A stretch of 64,000 bases of DNA from Paraburkholderia sp. (GTDB lineage: Bacteria > Pseudomonadota > Gammaproteobacteria > Burkholderiales > Burkholderiaceae). The position numbers and the translations under genes were made by a program. The stretch is from assembly GCF_004298475.1 (NCBI RefSeq), contig NZ_SCRP01000008.1:1-64000 (forward strand), written 5' to 3'. The notes under the pieces were generated by a model, which was not told the origin of the DNA, ran no database searches, and worked only from the letters and a program-made list of their open reading frames with translations. Shown one piece after another: positions 1 through 9,579 of this stretch. Position 1 is the stretch's first letter. Every line of letters starts with the position of its first letter.

Positions 1-127
1 TTCGATCCTCGTGGGCATTCAGGTGCCTGGCGCCGACGACGCCGAATTCCGGCGCTTTCTCGCGACGCTCGGCTATCCGCACTGGGAAGAGACGCAGAAT
101 CCGGCTTACCGGCTGTTTCTCGCGTAA
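1..127 (+). CDS. ilvA: Threonine ammonia-lyase (IlvA), C-terminal end only
   Basis: Partial gene entering from the left edge; only about 41 codons are visible, ending with TAA at 125-127. The visible end reads VGIQVP early and PHWEETQNPAYRLFL at the terminus, which matches the last part of the ACT-like regulatory domain of biosynthetic threonine dehydratase. That enzyme deaminates threonine to 2-oxobutanoate for isoleucine synthesis and is inhibited by isoleucine through this C-terminal domain. Identity rests on a short tail recognised from family knowledge, so it is likely but not certain. Confidence 0.75.
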   Translation, partial: SILVGIQVPGADDAEFRRFLATLGYPHWEETQNPAYRLFLA

Positions 128-174
128 TCGTCGAAATCGTCGTAATCATCGCAATCGTGCAAGGGGCCGCCAAC

Positions 175-1161
175 GTGGGCGTTTCGCTCTCCGACAAACT
201 TGTCGTCGCCGTCTCGTCGCGCGCCCTCTTCGATTTCGAGGAGGAAAACCGCATCTTCGAGGCGGGCGACCTCGCGGCCTACGAGGCGTTACAGCGCGCG
301 CGGCTGAACGTGCCCGCGCAGCCCGGCGTCGCGTTCGCGCCGATCCGCAAGCTGCTTGCGCTCAACGACGGCGCGCATCGCGTCGAAGTGGTGATCCTCT
401 CGCGCAGCGATCCGATCAGCGGTTTGCGCGCGTTCAGTTCGTGCCGCGAGCACGCACTCGAAATCCAGCGCGGCGTGTTCACGCGCGGACGCGCACCCTG
501 GGCGTACCTGAAGCCGCTCAATGCGTCGCTATTTCTTTCCGCGAACCAGGATGACGTGCGCGACGCGCTCGCCGCCGGGTTTCCTGCCGCGCGCGTGTTT
601 CCGCGCGTCGATACGGATTCCGCGGATTCGGCGACAATGGCGCGTGGCGACGCGAACGAAATTCGCATCGCATTCGACGGAGATGCCGTGCTTTTTTCCG
701 ACGAAGCCGAGCAGATCTTCCAGCGCGAGGGCCTGGGCGCCTTCGTGAGCCACGAGCGCGACAACCGCGAACTGCCGCTTGCGCAAGGCCCGCTCAAGCC
801 GCTGCTCGAAGCGCTGCACGGCCTGCAAAAGCTTGCGGGCGCGAATAGTGCGAATGGTGATGGTGCAGACACGCAGATGCGCATCCGCACGGCGCTCGTC
901 ACCGCGCGTTCGGCGCCCGCGCACGAGCGCGCCATCCGCACGTTGATGGCATGGAACATCGAAATCGACGAAGCGATGTTCCTCGGCGGACTCGACAAAG
1001 GCCCGTTCCTGCGCGAGTTCGAGCCCGATTTTTTCTTCGACGACCAGATCCGCCACTGCGAATCGGCCAACTCGGTTACCGCGACCGGGCACGTGGCGAG
1101 CGGCGTGGCCAATATGGCAAACCCGGTAGTAAATCCGGTAGCAACCCCGCAGCAACTGTAA
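175..1161 (+). CDS. 5'-nucleotidase, NT5C1/cN-I-like family
   Basis: A 328-residue protein resembling the cytosolic 5'-nucleotidase family (PF06189), HAD-type phosphatases that dephosphorylate nucleoside monophosphates. Supporting segments are [16 protein letters not shown] near the N-terminus, where the DxD-like motif of the family sits, [18 protein letters not shown] in the middle, and [10 protein letters not shown] followed by FFFDDQ near the end. The frame is open from a GTG at 157, but AAGGGG at 161-166 lies 8 nt before the GTG at 175, so I prefer 175. It ends 10 nt before queF and may be co-transcribed with it. There is no signal peptide, so it is cytoplasmic. Substrate preference cannot be read from sequence. 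Confidence 0.8.
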   Translation: MGVSLSDKLVVAVSSRALFDFEEENRIFEAGDLAAYEALQRARLNVPAQPGVAFAPIRKLLALNDGAHRVEVVILSRSDPISGLRAFSSCREHALEIQRGVFTRGRAPWAYLKPLNASLFLSANQDDVRDALAAGFPAARVFPRVDTDSADSATMARGDANEIRIAFDGDAVLFSDEAEQIFQREGLGAFVSHERDNRELPLAQGPLKPLLEALHGLQKLAGANSANGDGADTQMRIRTALVTARSAPAHERAIRTLMAWNIEIDEAMFLGGLDKGPFLREFEPDFFFDDQIRHCESANSVTATGHVASGVANMANPVVNPVATPQQL

Positions 1162-1171
1162 CCAGCGCATC

Positions 1172-1996
1172 ATGACTCCAGACCAATCTCCGCTCGGCAA
1201 GCCCGCCGCCTACACCGAACAGTACGACGCCTCACTGCTGTTCCCGATTTCGCGCGCGCTTGCACGCGAAGCGATCGGCATCGGTGAGCAACTGCCCTTC
1301 TTCGGCACCGATATCTGGAACGCCTACGAGCTTTCGTGGCTGAACGCGCGCGGCAAGCCGCAGATCGCAATCGCGACGTTCTTCATCCCCGCCGATTCGC
1401 CGAATATCGTCGAATCGAAGTCGTTCAAGCTCTATCTGGGTTCGTTCGCGCAGACGAAGCTCGATTCCGCCGAGGCCGTGCGCGATTTGCTCAAGCGCGA
1501 TATTTCGGCAGCCTGCGGCGCACCGGCTTCGGTGCGGCTCGACCAGCCAGGCGGCTTTCACAAGATTCAGTTCGAGGAATTCGAAGGCCTCTCGCTCGAC
1601 CGTCTCGATCTCGAAGCCGAGGTCTATCAGCCGGAGCCGTCGCTGCTCACCGCCGCGTTCAACGAAGCGCCGGTCGAAGAGACGCTGATCTCGAATCTGT
1701 TGAAGTCGAACTGCCCCGTGACCGGCCAGCCCGACTGGGGCAGCGTCCAGATCCACTACGTCGGGCCGCAGATCGAGCAGGCCGGGCTCCTGCGCTACAT
1801 CATTTCGTACCGCAATCACACGGGCTTTCACGAGCAATGCGTCGAGCGCATGTTCGTGGACATCCTGCGCACCTGCAAACCGGACCGGCTCGCGATCTAC
1901 GCGCGCTACACGCGCCGCGGCGGGCTCGACATCAATCCGTTCCGCACCAACTTCAACATGCCGATGCCGGACAACGCGCGGCTCGCGCGGCAGTAG
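1172..1996 (+). CDS. queF: NADPH-dependent 7-cyano-7-deazaguanine reductase QueF
   Basis: A 274-residue enzyme that reduces the nitrile of preQ0 to the amine preQ1 in the queuosine tRNA modification pathway. It is the long, two-domain YqeF-like form typical of proteobacteria. The nucleophilic cysteine is in [16 protein letters not shown], and the substrate-binding stretch follows in the C-terminal tunnelling fold ([16 protein letters not shown]). The ATG at 1172 is 10 nt after the upstream nucleotidase stop. Other queuosine genes are not in the window. A strong hairpin follows the stop codon at 2031-2056. Confidence 0.95.
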   Translation: MTPDQSPLGKPAAYTEQYDASLLFPISRALAREAIGIGEQLPFFGTDIWNAYELSWLNARGKPQIAIATFFIPADSPNIVESKSFKLYLGSFAQTKLDSAEAVRDLLKRDISAACGAPASVRLDQPGGFHKIQFEEFEGLSLDRLDLEAEVYQPEPSLLTAAFNEAPVEETLISNLLKSNCPVTGQPDWGSVQIHYVGPQIEQAGLLRYIISYRNHTGFHEQCVERMFVDILRTCKPDRLAIYARYTRRGGLDINPFRTNFNMPMPDNARLARQ

Positions 1997-2030
1997 CGTG
2001 AAATAAGCGGAAAAAATAAGCGGGAAATAC

Positions 2031-2060
2031 AGAAAGCGCCCTTCGGGGCGCTTTCTGCAT
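2031..2060. terminator. Hairpin between convergent queF and mtgA
   Basis: Perfect 10-bp stem: AGAAAGCGCC at 2031-2040 pairs with GGCGCTTTCT at 2047-2056 around a 6-nt loop. It lies between two convergent genes, 35 nt after the queF stop and 9 nt past the mtgA stop on the other strand. The stem ends are A/T-rich on both sides, so it can serve either direction. Confidence 0.8.
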
Positions 2061-2064
2061 GCAA

Positions 2065-2787
2065 TCAGTGCGGCAGCTCGGCGGCGCCCATGCGCCGCGC
2101 AATCACCGCAGCGCGTTGCGCGAGCCAGGGCGCGTTGCGATGCGCGTCGAAGTACCTGGGGCGCGGCAGCATCACGGCAAGCCGCGCCGACTGCCAGGGC
2201 GTGAGCTTCGCCGCCGTCGTGCGGAAGTAATAACGCGCCGCCGCCTGAGCGCCATACACGCCGTTGCCCCACTCCACCGAATTCAGATAGATCTCGAAGA
2301 TGCGCTCCTTGTCGAGCAGCGTTTCGAGCATCCACGTAATGATGAATTCCTGGCCCTTGCGGATATAGCTTTTCTCGCGCGACAGGAACAGGTTGCGCGC
2401 GAGTTGCTGCGTGATCGTCGAGCCGCCGCTGACGATGTGTCCGCGCCGCTTGTTCTTTTCCCACGCCTCCAGGATCGCGTCGGTTTCGTAGCCGCTGTTA
2501 TTGACGAAGTCGGCGTCTTCGGACGCGATGATCGCGCGCTTGAGGTTGCGCGAAATCTCGCCGTACGGCACCCACCGATGCTGGATCGAGAGATCGGGAC
2601 GGTCGGCGCCAAGGCGCGCCGCATCGGTGCGCATGAACGCCGTCGATCGAGGATCGATGACATTCCAGGCCGCGATCTGCGCGAAGTAGAACGCCTGCAG
2701 CGCAATCCACGCGATGACGAACACCGCGGCGGCATACGCCATCCAGCGCACGACGCCCGGTCGCTTCGCGGCTTTGCGCTTCGGCAT
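2065..2787 (-). CDS. mtgA: Monofunctional biosynthetic peptidoglycan transglycosylase MtgA
   Basis: A 240-residue GT51-family glycosyltransferase that polymerises lipid II into glycan strands in the periplasm. An N-terminal basic stretch (KRKAAKRPG) is followed by one transmembrane anchor at about residues 14-34. The catalytic region shows the glutamate motif [16 protein letters not shown], then [16 protein letters not shown], and [15 protein letters not shown]. All the usual GT51 motifs are present and there is no transpeptidase domain, which fits MtgA. It follows aroE by 27 nt on the same strand and probably ends that transcription unit, at the shared hairpin. Confidence 0.95.
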   Translation of the reverse strand: MPKRKAAKRPGVVRWMAYAAAVFVIAWIALQAFYFAQIAAWNVIDPRSTAFMRTDAARLGADRPDLSIQHRWVPYGEISRNLKRAIIASEDADFVNNSGYETDAILEAWEKNKRRGHIVSGGSTITQQLARNLFLSREKSYIRKGQEFIITWMLETLLDKERIFEIYLNSVEWGNGVYGAQAAARYYFRTTAAKLTPWQSARLAVMLPRPRYFDAHRNAPWLAQRAAVIARRMGAAELPH

Positions 2788-2814
2788 CGCGTCCCCGTTG
2801 CGCGTGCGGTGGCG

Positions 2815-3699
2815 TTAAGCCTGCGCTGCCAGCTGCGCGCGCAACGCGGCCAGCACCGGCGCGCCGTCGGGACGCACGCCGCGCCAGACGTAGAACGATT
2901 CGGCGGCCTGCTCCACGAGCATGCCGAGTCCGTCCGCCGCGCGCGCGCCGAGCGCCTGCGCGTGGCGCATGAACACGGTCGGCTGCGCGCCGTACATCAT
3001 GTCGTAGGCGAGCGACCCTGCGCCGAACGCACGCTCGTCGCATTCGGGCAGCGCGGCGTCGAGACTGCTCGCCGTCGCGTTGACGATCACGTCGTAGGGC
3101 GCCGGATCGAGCGCACGCGGACCGCCGCCGTTGATGAGGCAGCCAGCCTCGGCGGCCGCCGCGCCGAACTGGCCGATCAATTCGTGCGCCTTCGCAGCCG
3201 TGCGATTGACGATGGTGATCTCGCGCGGGCCGCGTTCGAGCATCGGCAGCACGACGCCGCGCGCCGCGCCGCCCGCGCCGAGCAGCAGCACGCGCGCGCC
3301 CTTGATCGCCACGCCGAGATTCGCTTCGATGTCGCGCACGAGGCCGAAACCGTCGGTGTTGTCGCCGTAGATGCCGTCGGCGTCGAAGCGCAGCGTGTTG
3401 ACCGCGCCCGCCGCCGCCGCGCGCGGCGAGAGCCGGTGCGCGAGCGCGTGCGCTTCGAGCTTGAACGGGACGGTCACGTTCAGGCCGCGGCCGCCCGCGG
3501 CCTTGAATGCGTTGACTTCCGCGACGAAACCGTCGAGCGGCGCGAGCAGGCGTCCGTATTCGATGCGCTCGCCGGTCTGTGCGGCGAACTGCGCGTGGAT
3601 GGCGGGCGACTTGCTGTGCGCGACCGGATTGCCGATCACGGCATAGCGATCAACCTGTGTGCCGCCCCCTGCGTCCGCCTGTACGCCGCCTGTGCTCAT
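2815..3699 (-). CDS. aroE: Shikimate dehydrogenase AroE
   Basis: A 294-residue NADP-dependent reductase converting 3-dehydroshikimate to shikimate in aromatic amino acid synthesis. The substrate site is seen in [14 protein letters not shown], the catalytic Lys in [10 protein letters not shown], the acidic partner in [10 protein letters not shown], and the dinucleotide fold in [14 protein letters not shown]. The ATG overlaps the stop of the upstream ribonuclease gene by 4 nt (3696-3699), arguing for translational coupling. The first 15 residues (Gly-rich, through QVDRY) precede the conserved fold, so a later start is possible, but the overlapping ATG is the simplest reading. Confidence 0.95.
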   Translation of the reverse strand: MSTGGVQADAGGGTQVDRYAVIGNPVAHSKSPAIHAQFAAQTGERIEYGRLLAPLDGFVAEVNAFKAAGGRGLNVTVPFKLEAHALAHRLSPRAAAAGAVNTLRFDADGIYGDNTDGFGLVRDIEANLGVAIKGARVLLLGAGGAARGVVLPMLERGPREITIVNRTAAKAHELIGQFGAAAAEAGCLINGGGPRALDPAPYDVIVNATASSLDAALPECDERAFGAGSLAYDMMYGAQPTVFMRHAQALGARAADGLGMLVEQAAESFYVWRGVRPDGAPVLAALRAQLAAQA

Positions 3700-5822
3700 T
3701 CGCGGGTCTCCGCTGCGTGTTGTGCCTGCTGCGCCTGTTGCCCGTTCGGCTCGACCGGAGCTTCGGCTTCAGCGGCTTCGTTTGCGGCTTCGTCGGCACC
3801 TTCAGACACATCCGACTCGGCCAGCGCTTCGGCTTCGCTTTGCGCCGATGCATCGGCGGCTTCGATCAGCTCTTCGTCCTCGCCCTCTTCCTCTTGCGCT
3901 TCGGCGCCGCTCGTGACGACCGGCGCGTCGAGCACGCGCAGCATGCGCACCGACGCCTCGATGGTCAGCTCGTCGATCGACATCACTTCGAGCAGCACGC
4001 GCGTGCCGCGCGCATGCACGCCGAGCGCGGGCACGTGCATGATCAGCGGCACTTCCTCGAAGCGCACGAGGTCGTCCTTCACCACGGTCGCGGCGAATTC
4101 GCGGCGGTCTTCCTGCTGGAGCCAGCGCAGGCACCAGAAATACTCCATGCGGCGCTGATAATCGGCATAGGCCGTATACGTCTCGTCGAAGCCCTGCACG
4201 ACCGCGAAAAGATCGGCGTCCTTAGGCTTGAACGGCGCAGCGAGCTTCGCGGTGACGCCGTGCTCGACGCACGCGAGCAACTGCCACTGGTTCACGAGGT
4301 CGACGTAGCGGCGCAGCGGCGACGTGCTCCACGTGTACTGCGCGACGCCGAGCCCTTCGTGCGGCGCCGCGCTCGTCTGCATGCGCGTGCGCTTCGGGCC
4401 GCTCGGCGCGCCGAACGCGCGCTGCGAGCGATAGATGCCCGGCACGCCGTGATCGTGCAGGAACGCACCCCACGTCGAATTCGCGAGGATAGCGAGTTCC
4501 GCGACGATCAGATCGAGCGGCGAGCCGCGGCGGCGCGGCGTGATCGTGACGTGCTCGCCGTCCACGTAGAAGTTGAAGTCGGTATTGCGCTGCACTTCGC
4601 GGCGCAGGCCGTAGCCAGCGCGCGCCTGCTGGCGCTTTTCGAAGAGCGCCTGGGCGAACGGCCACAGCACGGCGATGTCGTCCTTGTGCGGATACTCGCC
4701 GCTGCCGGCCGCGAGCGTCTCTTCGGTGACGAGTTCGTCGAGCGTGTTGTGGCGCAGGTTGTTCTTCACGAACACGCGCTCGGCGCGCGTCTCGGTCGCG
4801 ACAATGTCCTGCGTCTCGCGATTCACGATGCAGTAGAGCGACAGCGCCGGACGCACGCCGCCTTCCTTGAGCGTGAACGCATCGACGAAATCGTCGGGCA
4901 GCATCGTGATCTTGTCGCCGGGCATGTAGACGGTCGACAGGCGCGTGCGCGCGATCGTGTCCGCCATGTCGCCGCGCTGGATGCCGAGCGCAGGCGCCGC
5001 GATGTGAATGCCGATGCGCACGCGGCCATCGGCGAGATGCTCGATCGAGAACGCGTCGTCGATTTCGGTCGTCGTCACGTCGTCGATGGAAAACGCCTCG
5101 ACGTGCGCTTCGGGCAGATCGTCGGGCAGCGCGCCCACGGCGACGGCCGGGAAGCCCGTGCCGTGCGGGAAGAATTCCGCGAGGAAGCGCGCCTCGTGCA
5201 GCGCGCGCGGCGACGCGATGCCGCCGCATTCGAGCATCAGGCGCGGCATCGAAATCCCGCGCGCAGCCGCCGCCGCTTCGAGCGCCTTGTATTCGATGGT
5301 GTTCTTGTCCGGCTTCGTGAGCAGGCCGAGCGCCTTGTCCTTGAGCGCCTCGGGCAGCTTGCCCGCCTTCAGTTCCTCTTCGTAGCCCGCCTGCACGAGC
5401 GCCTGCTGACGCTTGCGCTCAAGCGACGCGAGCGCCATCTTCAGCTGCTCTTCGGGCGCGCGCAGGTACTGGCCGCGGCCCTTGCGGCGGAAATAAACCG
5501 GCGAGCCGTGCAGACACAGCACGAGCGCGGCGCGCTCGACCGCGCTCTGGTTTTCGCCGAAGTATTCGGCGGCGAGCGCCGTAAAGGCGAACTCGTCTGC
5601 GGGCGCGCATTCCCACAGGAAGTCGAGGTCGATCTCCTGCGCGGCGGCGTCCGCCTGCTCCATCAACTCGCCGGCGGCGGGCTTTTCGAATTCGATCAGC
5701 ACGTCCTTCGCACGCACCTTCGCGCGGCGTCCGCCCGGCAACTCGACCTGAAATGCATCACCCTGGCGCGACAGCACGCTGCCGGCCTTGAAACTGCCCG
5801 ATTCCTCAAAGAAAACGTTCAC
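3696..5822 (-). CDS. RNB-domain exoribonuclease (RNase II/R family) with acidic tail
   Basis: A 708-residue protein with an RNB catalytic core at roughly residues 240-560, a family of processive 3'-5' exoribonucleases. The metal-binding cluster reads [16 protein letters not shown], with D247/D248, E253, D255 and D256. The position usually held by an Asp between the first Asp and the DD pair is Glu here (codon at 5064-5066). Further core motifs are [11 protein letters not shown] and [11 protein letters not shown]. The N-terminal part lacks an obvious classical cold-shock pair, and the C-terminal 70 residues are a Glu/Ala-rich, probably disordered tail. It heads an operon with aroE and mtgA. 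It is not a canonical RNase R, and its substrate is unknown. Confidence 0.85.
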   Translation of the reverse strand: MNVFFEESGSFKAGSVLSRQGDAFQVELPGGRRAKVRAKDVLIEFEKPAAGELMEQADAAAQEIDLDFLWECAPADEFAFTALAAEYFGENQSAVERAALVLCLHGSPVYFRRKGRGQYLRAPEEQLKMALASLERKRQQALVQAGYEEELKAGKLPEALKDKALGLLTKPDKNTIEYKALEAAAAARGISMPRLMLECGGIASPRALHEARFLAEFFPHGTGFPAVAVGALPDDLPEAHVEAFSIDDVTTTEIDDAFSIEHLADGRVRIGIHIAAPALGIQRGDMADTIARTRLSTVYMPGDKITMLPDDFVDAFTLKEGGVRPALSLYCIVNRETQDIVATETRAERVFVKNNLRHNTLDELVTEETLAAGSGEYPHKDDIAVLWPFAQALFEKRQQARAGYGLRREVQRNTDFNFYVDGEHVTITPRRRGSPLDLIVAELAILANSTWGAFLHDHGVPGIYRSQRAFGAPSGPKRTRMQTSAAPHEGLGVAQYTWSTSPLRRYVDLVNQWQLLACVEHGVTAKLAAPFKPKDADLFAVVQGFDETYTAYADYQRRMEYFWCLRWLQQEDRREFAATVVKDDLVRFEEVPLIMHVPALGVHARGTRVLLEVMSIDELTIEASVRMLRVLDAPVVTSGAEAQEEEGEDEELIEAADASAQSEAEALAESDVSEGADEAANEAAEAEAPVEPNGQQAQQAQHAAETRE

Positions 5823-5945
5823 TCAATACTCTCGTTCAGACTTGCATGGACCGCCCACGCCGTACGTCGTACGCCGGGGCGGTGCCGTATTGCCGTATAC
5901 ATATAGGCGTTCGCGCGCGGCGCGAAGCCTTCACAGGGAGATGCG

Positions 5946-6521
5946 TCAGGGCGCGTCGCACCAGGCGATCACGTCGTCGACATAGTCGGCGAAGTCGCTG
6001 ATGCCGTGGTCGCTGCCCTCGATCAGCTTCGTGGACACGCCCGGATAGTGGGCGAGCATTTCACGATAGTCGAGCACTTCGTCGCCGGTTGCGGCGATCA
6101 GATAGTAGCGCGCGGGCTGCGTCACCGACGCGATGGCCAGCGCGCGCAATTCGTCCAGATGGCGCGGCTCGACGACGATACTGCCGCCGCCGTGCCAGAG
6201 CGGCTGCTCGCCGAGATACTTCGACAGATCGCGGTCGGGCACCACCGCCGGGTTCAGGAGCGCGGCACGCCAGCCGTGCTGCTCGGCGAGCCAGGTCGAG
6301 AAATAGCCGCCGAGCGAGCTGCCGATCAGCGTCACGCGCTCGCCCGGCTTCAGGCGCGCACTGATTTCACGCCCGGCGAGCGCGACGGCCTCGGCGGGCG
6401 ACACCGGCAGCATCGGGCAGAACCATTCGTCGGCGCGGCCCAGTGCAGCGAGGCGCGCCGCGAGAAGCTTCGCCTTGAACGAATTCGGCGACGAACGAAA
6501 GCCATGCAGATAGACGATCAC
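5946..6521 (-). CDS. YqiA/YcfP-type alpha/beta-fold esterase
   Basis: A 191-residue alpha/beta hydrolase. It begins VIVYLHGFRSSPNSFKA, where the HGF stretch forms the oxyanion region. It carries the nucleophile elbow GSSLGG (LIGSSLGGYFS), a late Asp in ATGDEVLDY, and the catalytic His in GSDHGISDF. This set matches the UPF0227/YqiA esterases. The start is a GTG at 6519-6521 that overlaps the end of mpl by 4 nt, so it is translationally coupled to mpl. The open frame continues upstream through mpl, but that part is a shadow. Physiological substrate is unknown. Confidence 0.87.
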   Translation of the reverse strand: MIVYLHGFRSSPNSFKAKLLAARLAALGRADEWFCPMLPVSPAEAVALAGREISARLKPGERVTLIGSSLGGYFSTWLAEQHGWRAALLNPAVVPDRDLSKYLGEQPLWHGGGSIVVEPRHLDELRALAIASVTQPARYYLIAATGDEVLDYREMLAHYPGVSTKLIEGSDHGISDFADYVDDVIAWCDAP

Positions 6522-7909
6522 GCGGCGCTCCGTGCCGAAAGCGCATCGAGCAGCTTCTGATGCACGCCGCCGAAGCCGCCGTTGCTCATGACGAGCACCT
6601 GGTCGCCCGGGCGCGCGGCGGCAACCACGGCCTTCACGAGCGCGTCGAGGTCGTGGAATGCCCGCGCCTTGCCGCCGAGCGGCGCGAGCGCACCGGCGAG
6701 ATCCCAGCCGAGCGCGTCCTTGCCCGCTGGCGCGCCGTAGCCGAACACGAGGTCGGCGTCGGCGAGGCTCGCGGGCAGTTGCGCCTTCATCACGCCGAGC
6801 TTCATCGTGTTCGAGCGCGGTTCGAGCACGGCGAGAATGCGCGTGTTGTCGCGTCCCACGCGGGTTCGCAACCCGGCGAGGGTCGTCTCGATCGCAGTCG
6901 GATGGTGCGCGAAGTCGTCGTAGATCGTCACGCCATCGACGCTGCCGCGCACTTCCATGCGGCGCTTCACGTTGCGGAACGTCGCGAGCGACTGGGCCGC
7001 TTGCGCGGGCGGCACGCCGACGCTGCGCGCAGCCGCAATCGCCGCGAGCGCGTTCAGGCGGTTGTGGTCGCCCTGGATCTGCCAGCCGACCACGCCCGCG
7101 CGCTCGCTGTGGTGATAGACGGCGAAGCGTTCGTCGACGGGAACGCCGTCTTCGGCGGGCAGCGCCTGCCAGCCGCCATCGACGCCGAAACGCTCCACCT
7201 CGCTCCACACGCCGCGCGTGAGCACGCGCTCAAGCGCATCCGAGCGGCCGTTCGTGACGATGCGGCCGATGCCGGGAATCGTGCGGACGAGATGATGGAA
7301 CTGCGTCTCGATGGCGGCGAGATCGGGAAAAATGTCGGCGTGATCGTATTCGAGATTGTTCAGCACCGCCGTGCGCGGGCGGTAATGGACGAACTTCGAG
7401 CGCTTGTCGAAAAACGCGGTGTCGTATTCGTCGGCTTCGATCACGAAGAAGCTCGAATCGGTGAGCCGCGCCGAGACGCCGAAGTTCAGCGGCACCCCGC
7501 CGATCAGAAAGCCGGGGTTCAGGCCCGCGTCTTCGAGCAGCCACGCGAGCATCGACGTCGTCGTGGTCTTGCCGTGCGTGCCCGCGACCGCGAGCACCCA
7601 CTTGTCGCGCAGCACGTGGTCGCCGAGCCACTGCGGCCCCGACGTGTACGGCAGCCCGCGGTCGAGGATCTCCTCCATGAGCGGATTGCCGCGCGACACG
7701 ACGTTGCCGATCACGTAGAGATCGGGGTTCAGATCGATCTGGCTGGCGTCGTAGCCCTCGATGAGGCGAATGCCCTGCGCCTCGAGCTGGGTGCTCATCG
7801 GCGGATAAACCCCCGCGTCGCAGCCGGTCACGGTGTGGCCGGCGCTGCGCGCGAGCACCGCGAGACCGCCCATGAACGTGCCGCAGATGCCGAGGATATG
7901 GATGTGCAT
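6518..7909 (-). CDS. mpl: UDP-N-acetylmuramate:L-Ala-gamma-D-Glu-meso-DAP ligase Mpl
   Basis: A 463-residue Mur-ligase-family enzyme that re-attaches recycled murein tripeptide to UDP-MurNAc. It starts MHIHILGICGTFMGG; the GTFMGGLA signature separates Mpl from MurC (GTGMSG type). The ATP loop is [14 protein letters not shown], followed by FVIEADEYDTAFFDKRSKF and the substrate-domain motif YDDFAHHPTAIE. The ATG at 7907-7909 was chosen because the fold begins immediately there, and the 30 codons open upstream have no family character. It works with AmpD, also encoded in this window, in cell-wall recycling. Confidence 0.95.
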   Translation of the reverse strand: MHIHILGICGTFMGGLAVLARSAGHTVTGCDAGVYPPMSTQLEAQGIRLIEGYDASQIDLNPDLYVIGNVVSRGNPLMEEILDRGLPYTSGPQWLGDHVLRDKWVLAVAGTHGKTTTTSMLAWLLEDAGLNPGFLIGGVPLNFGVSARLTDSSFFVIEADEYDTAFFDKRSKFVHYRPRTAVLNNLEYDHADIFPDLAAIETQFHHLVRTIPGIGRIVTNGRSDALERVLTRGVWSEVERFGVDGGWQALPAEDGVPVDERFAVYHHSERAGVVGWQIQGDHNRLNALAAIAAARSVGVPPAQAAQSLATFRNVKRRMEVRGSVDGVTIYDDFAHHPTAIETTLAGLRTRVGRDNTRILAVLEPRSNTMKLGVMKAQLPASLADADLVFGYGAPAGKDALGWDLAGALAPLGGKARAFHDLDALVKAVVAAARPGDQVLVMSNGGFGGVHQKLLDALSARSAA

Positions 7910-8094
7910 AAGCCTGTCGCGCCGCGCGGGCGTCGGGAAACGGGTTATCTGGATGGGGAACGCGAAGACGGCGGCGCGGCTCGCCCGGCACCGCCACAAC
8001 GAAGGACGCTATTGTACCCGAGCGCGCGAGGCGTACTGCGCCGCTTTCCCTGACAGCGCAAGGTCCACGCAGCATTCTCTAGTATGATGGCTGG

Positions 8095-8739
8095 ATGGTT
8101 CGCAGATCACATTTCGATCCGCAACGCGTGCGCGAGGAAATCGCCATCGCGGCAGCACGGATGATCGCCGAGGACGGGCTCGACTACGCAAGCGCCAAAC
8201 GCAAGGCGGCGCGGCAGGTCGCCGGGGATACACGCATCGAAAGCGCCTGGCTGCCCGACAACGACCAGATCGAAGACGAGATCCGCGAATATCAGGCGCT
8301 CTTCCAGGGCGAAAGCCAGCCGTTGGTGCTGCGGCGCCTGCGCGAAATCGCGCTCGACTGGATGCGCCGGCTCGGCGAGTTCAACCCGTTCGTCACGGGC
8401 GCCGTGCTCAACGGCACGGCGGGCGCGCATTCCGACATCCATCTGCAGATCTTCTGCGACAACCCGAAAGACGTCGCCATCTGGCTCCTGAACGCAAATG
8501 TGCCATACGACGTGTCCGAGACGCGCCATTTTGCCGCCCGCGGCTACGTGGAGACGCTGAGCTTTATGTACCGGGCATCGCGCGATGAGGAACCTGTGGG
8601 CATCCATGTTGCTCTCTATGACACCGACGATCTGCGCGGCGCCGTACGTGCCGACCCGCGCGGCCGTCTGCCGCGCGCGAACGCCCAGGCGCTCCAGGCG
8701 CTGATCGACGAGAGCGGCGCGACAACCCCGGCCCAATGA
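8095..8739 (+). CDS. Conserved hypothetical protein, possible nucleotidyltransferase-like fold
   Basis: A 214-residue soluble protein of unknown function. The N-terminal 90 residues are charged and helical (EEIAIAAARMIAEDG, then KRKAARQVAG). The middle reads FVTGAVLNGTAGAHSDIHLQIF, which resembles a nucleotidyltransferase GS...DxD signature with the Ser replaced. That resemblance is my inference and is weak. There are no membrane segments or signal peptide. It sits alone between divergent mpl and a TlpA-like gene. TATGAT at 8083-8088 lies only 6 nt before the ATG, so a promoter there would give a nearly leaderless mRNA. Related proteins occur across Burkholderiaceae as far as I recall. Confidence 0.7.
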   Translation: MVRRSHFDPQRVREEIAIAAARMIAEDGLDYASAKRKAARQVAGDTRIESAWLPDNDQIEDEIREYQALFQGESQPLVLRRLREIALDWMRRLGEFNPFVTGAVLNGTAGAHSDIHLQIFCDNPKDVAIWLLNANVPYDVSETRHFAARGYVETLSFMYRASRDEEPVGIHVALYDTDDLRGAVRADPRGRLPRANAQALQALIDESGATTPAQ

Positions 8740-8809
8740 CCTCGTCGGCCTCATCGATAACTTCATTGTCGACATTTAACAGCACGATCTACGGATTTCA
8801 GGCACACCG

Positions 8810-9385
8810 ATGAACTCAAAGCGGATTCTGGTCACACTCGCAGTCGTTGCAGTGGCTGTCGGCGGCGGCATTCTGGCCGGGTACTGGACACGCGGCGGCG
8901 GTTCGGATGGAAGCGCGAACGCAGGCGCGGCCACGGCCGATGCGGCGGCGACGGCGAACCCGCAGGAGGCGCTCGGCAAGCTGTGGAGTGCAGCGGTCAC
9001 CACGCCCGACGGCCAGCCCCAGTCGCTCGCAGCCTACAAGGGCCGGCCGATCGTCGTGAACTTCTGGGCTTCGTGGTGCGGACCGTGCGTCGCGGAGATG
9101 CCGGAGCTGTCCGCCATGCAGCGCGAATACGCGAAGAAGGGCATTCAGTTCGTCGGCCTCGGCGTCGACTCCAGCACCAACGTCAAAGCTTTCCTTCAAA
9201 AAGTGAAGGTCGACTACCCCGTCTACGTGGCCGGATTCGGCGGCGCCGATGTCGCACGCGCGTTCGGCAACTCAGTCGGCGGCTTGCCTTACACGGTCGT
9301 AATCGACGCGAACGGCACCGTACGCGCGACAAAATTAGGCCAAATCAAACCAGACGAACTTCGTCACACGCTCGATGCACTTTGA
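8810..9385 (+). CDS. TlpA-family membrane-anchored thioredoxin-like protein
   Basis: A 191-residue protein with an uncleaved-looking N-terminal membrane anchor at about residues 6-25, a Gly/Ala-rich linker to about residue 50, and a thioredoxin-like domain. The redox motif is FWASWCGPC (C90 and C93) and the cis-Pro loop is GGLPYTVVID. Such proteins act in the periplasm, usually reducing cytochrome-c apoprotein cysteines or other disulfides. There is no cytochrome biogenesis gene next to it; a CcsA-like gene lies 15 kb away. The ATG at 8810 gives a sensible anchor with basic residues (NSKR) before the hydrophobic stretch. Confidence 0.88.
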   Translation: MNSKRILVTLAVVAVAVGGGILAGYWTRGGGSDGSANAGAATADAAATANPQEALGKLWSAAVTTPDGQPQSLAAYKGRPIVVNFWASWCGPCVAEMPELSAMQREYAKKGIQFVGLGVDSSTNVKAFLQKVKVDYPVYVAGFGGADVARAFGNSVGGLPYTVVIDANGTVRATKLGQIKPDELRHTLDAL

Positions 9386-9519
9386 CGCGTCAGAACAATT
9401 GACCGGGCATTAGGCACCGTACGGCACTTTTTGCCGCGTCTTTTATGCCTTTTGGCGGGAGATCAGAGCCGCTGTCGGACGCCGGCCAATCCCGGGGCCA
9501 TATCAGCCGCTCGGAAAAC

Positions 9520-9549
9520 TAGACAAATTTCTCTAATCAGCGCTAAAGT
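9520..9549 (+). promoter_or_regulatory. Possible sigma-70 promoter for aroQ
   Basis: TAGACA at 9520-9525 and TAAAGT at 9544-9549 are separated by 18 bp, just 31 nt upstream of the aroQ ATG in a locally AT-richer stretch. Matches to the consensus are moderate (4/6 or better each). Confidence 0.4.
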
Positions 9550-9579
9550 TCGCGCAATTCCACAGAAAACGAAGCGACC

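Noticed and set aside
2059..4158. A 699-codon open frame on the plus strand
   Set aside because: It is a mirror of mtgA, aroE and the ribonuclease gene, Arg/Ala-rich with no motifs; the minus-strand frames carry full family signatures.
6518..7909. MurC reading for this gene
   Set aside because: The N-terminal GTFMGG motif and the recycling context fit Mpl; the true MurC, with GAGMSG, is at 56.1-57.5 kb.
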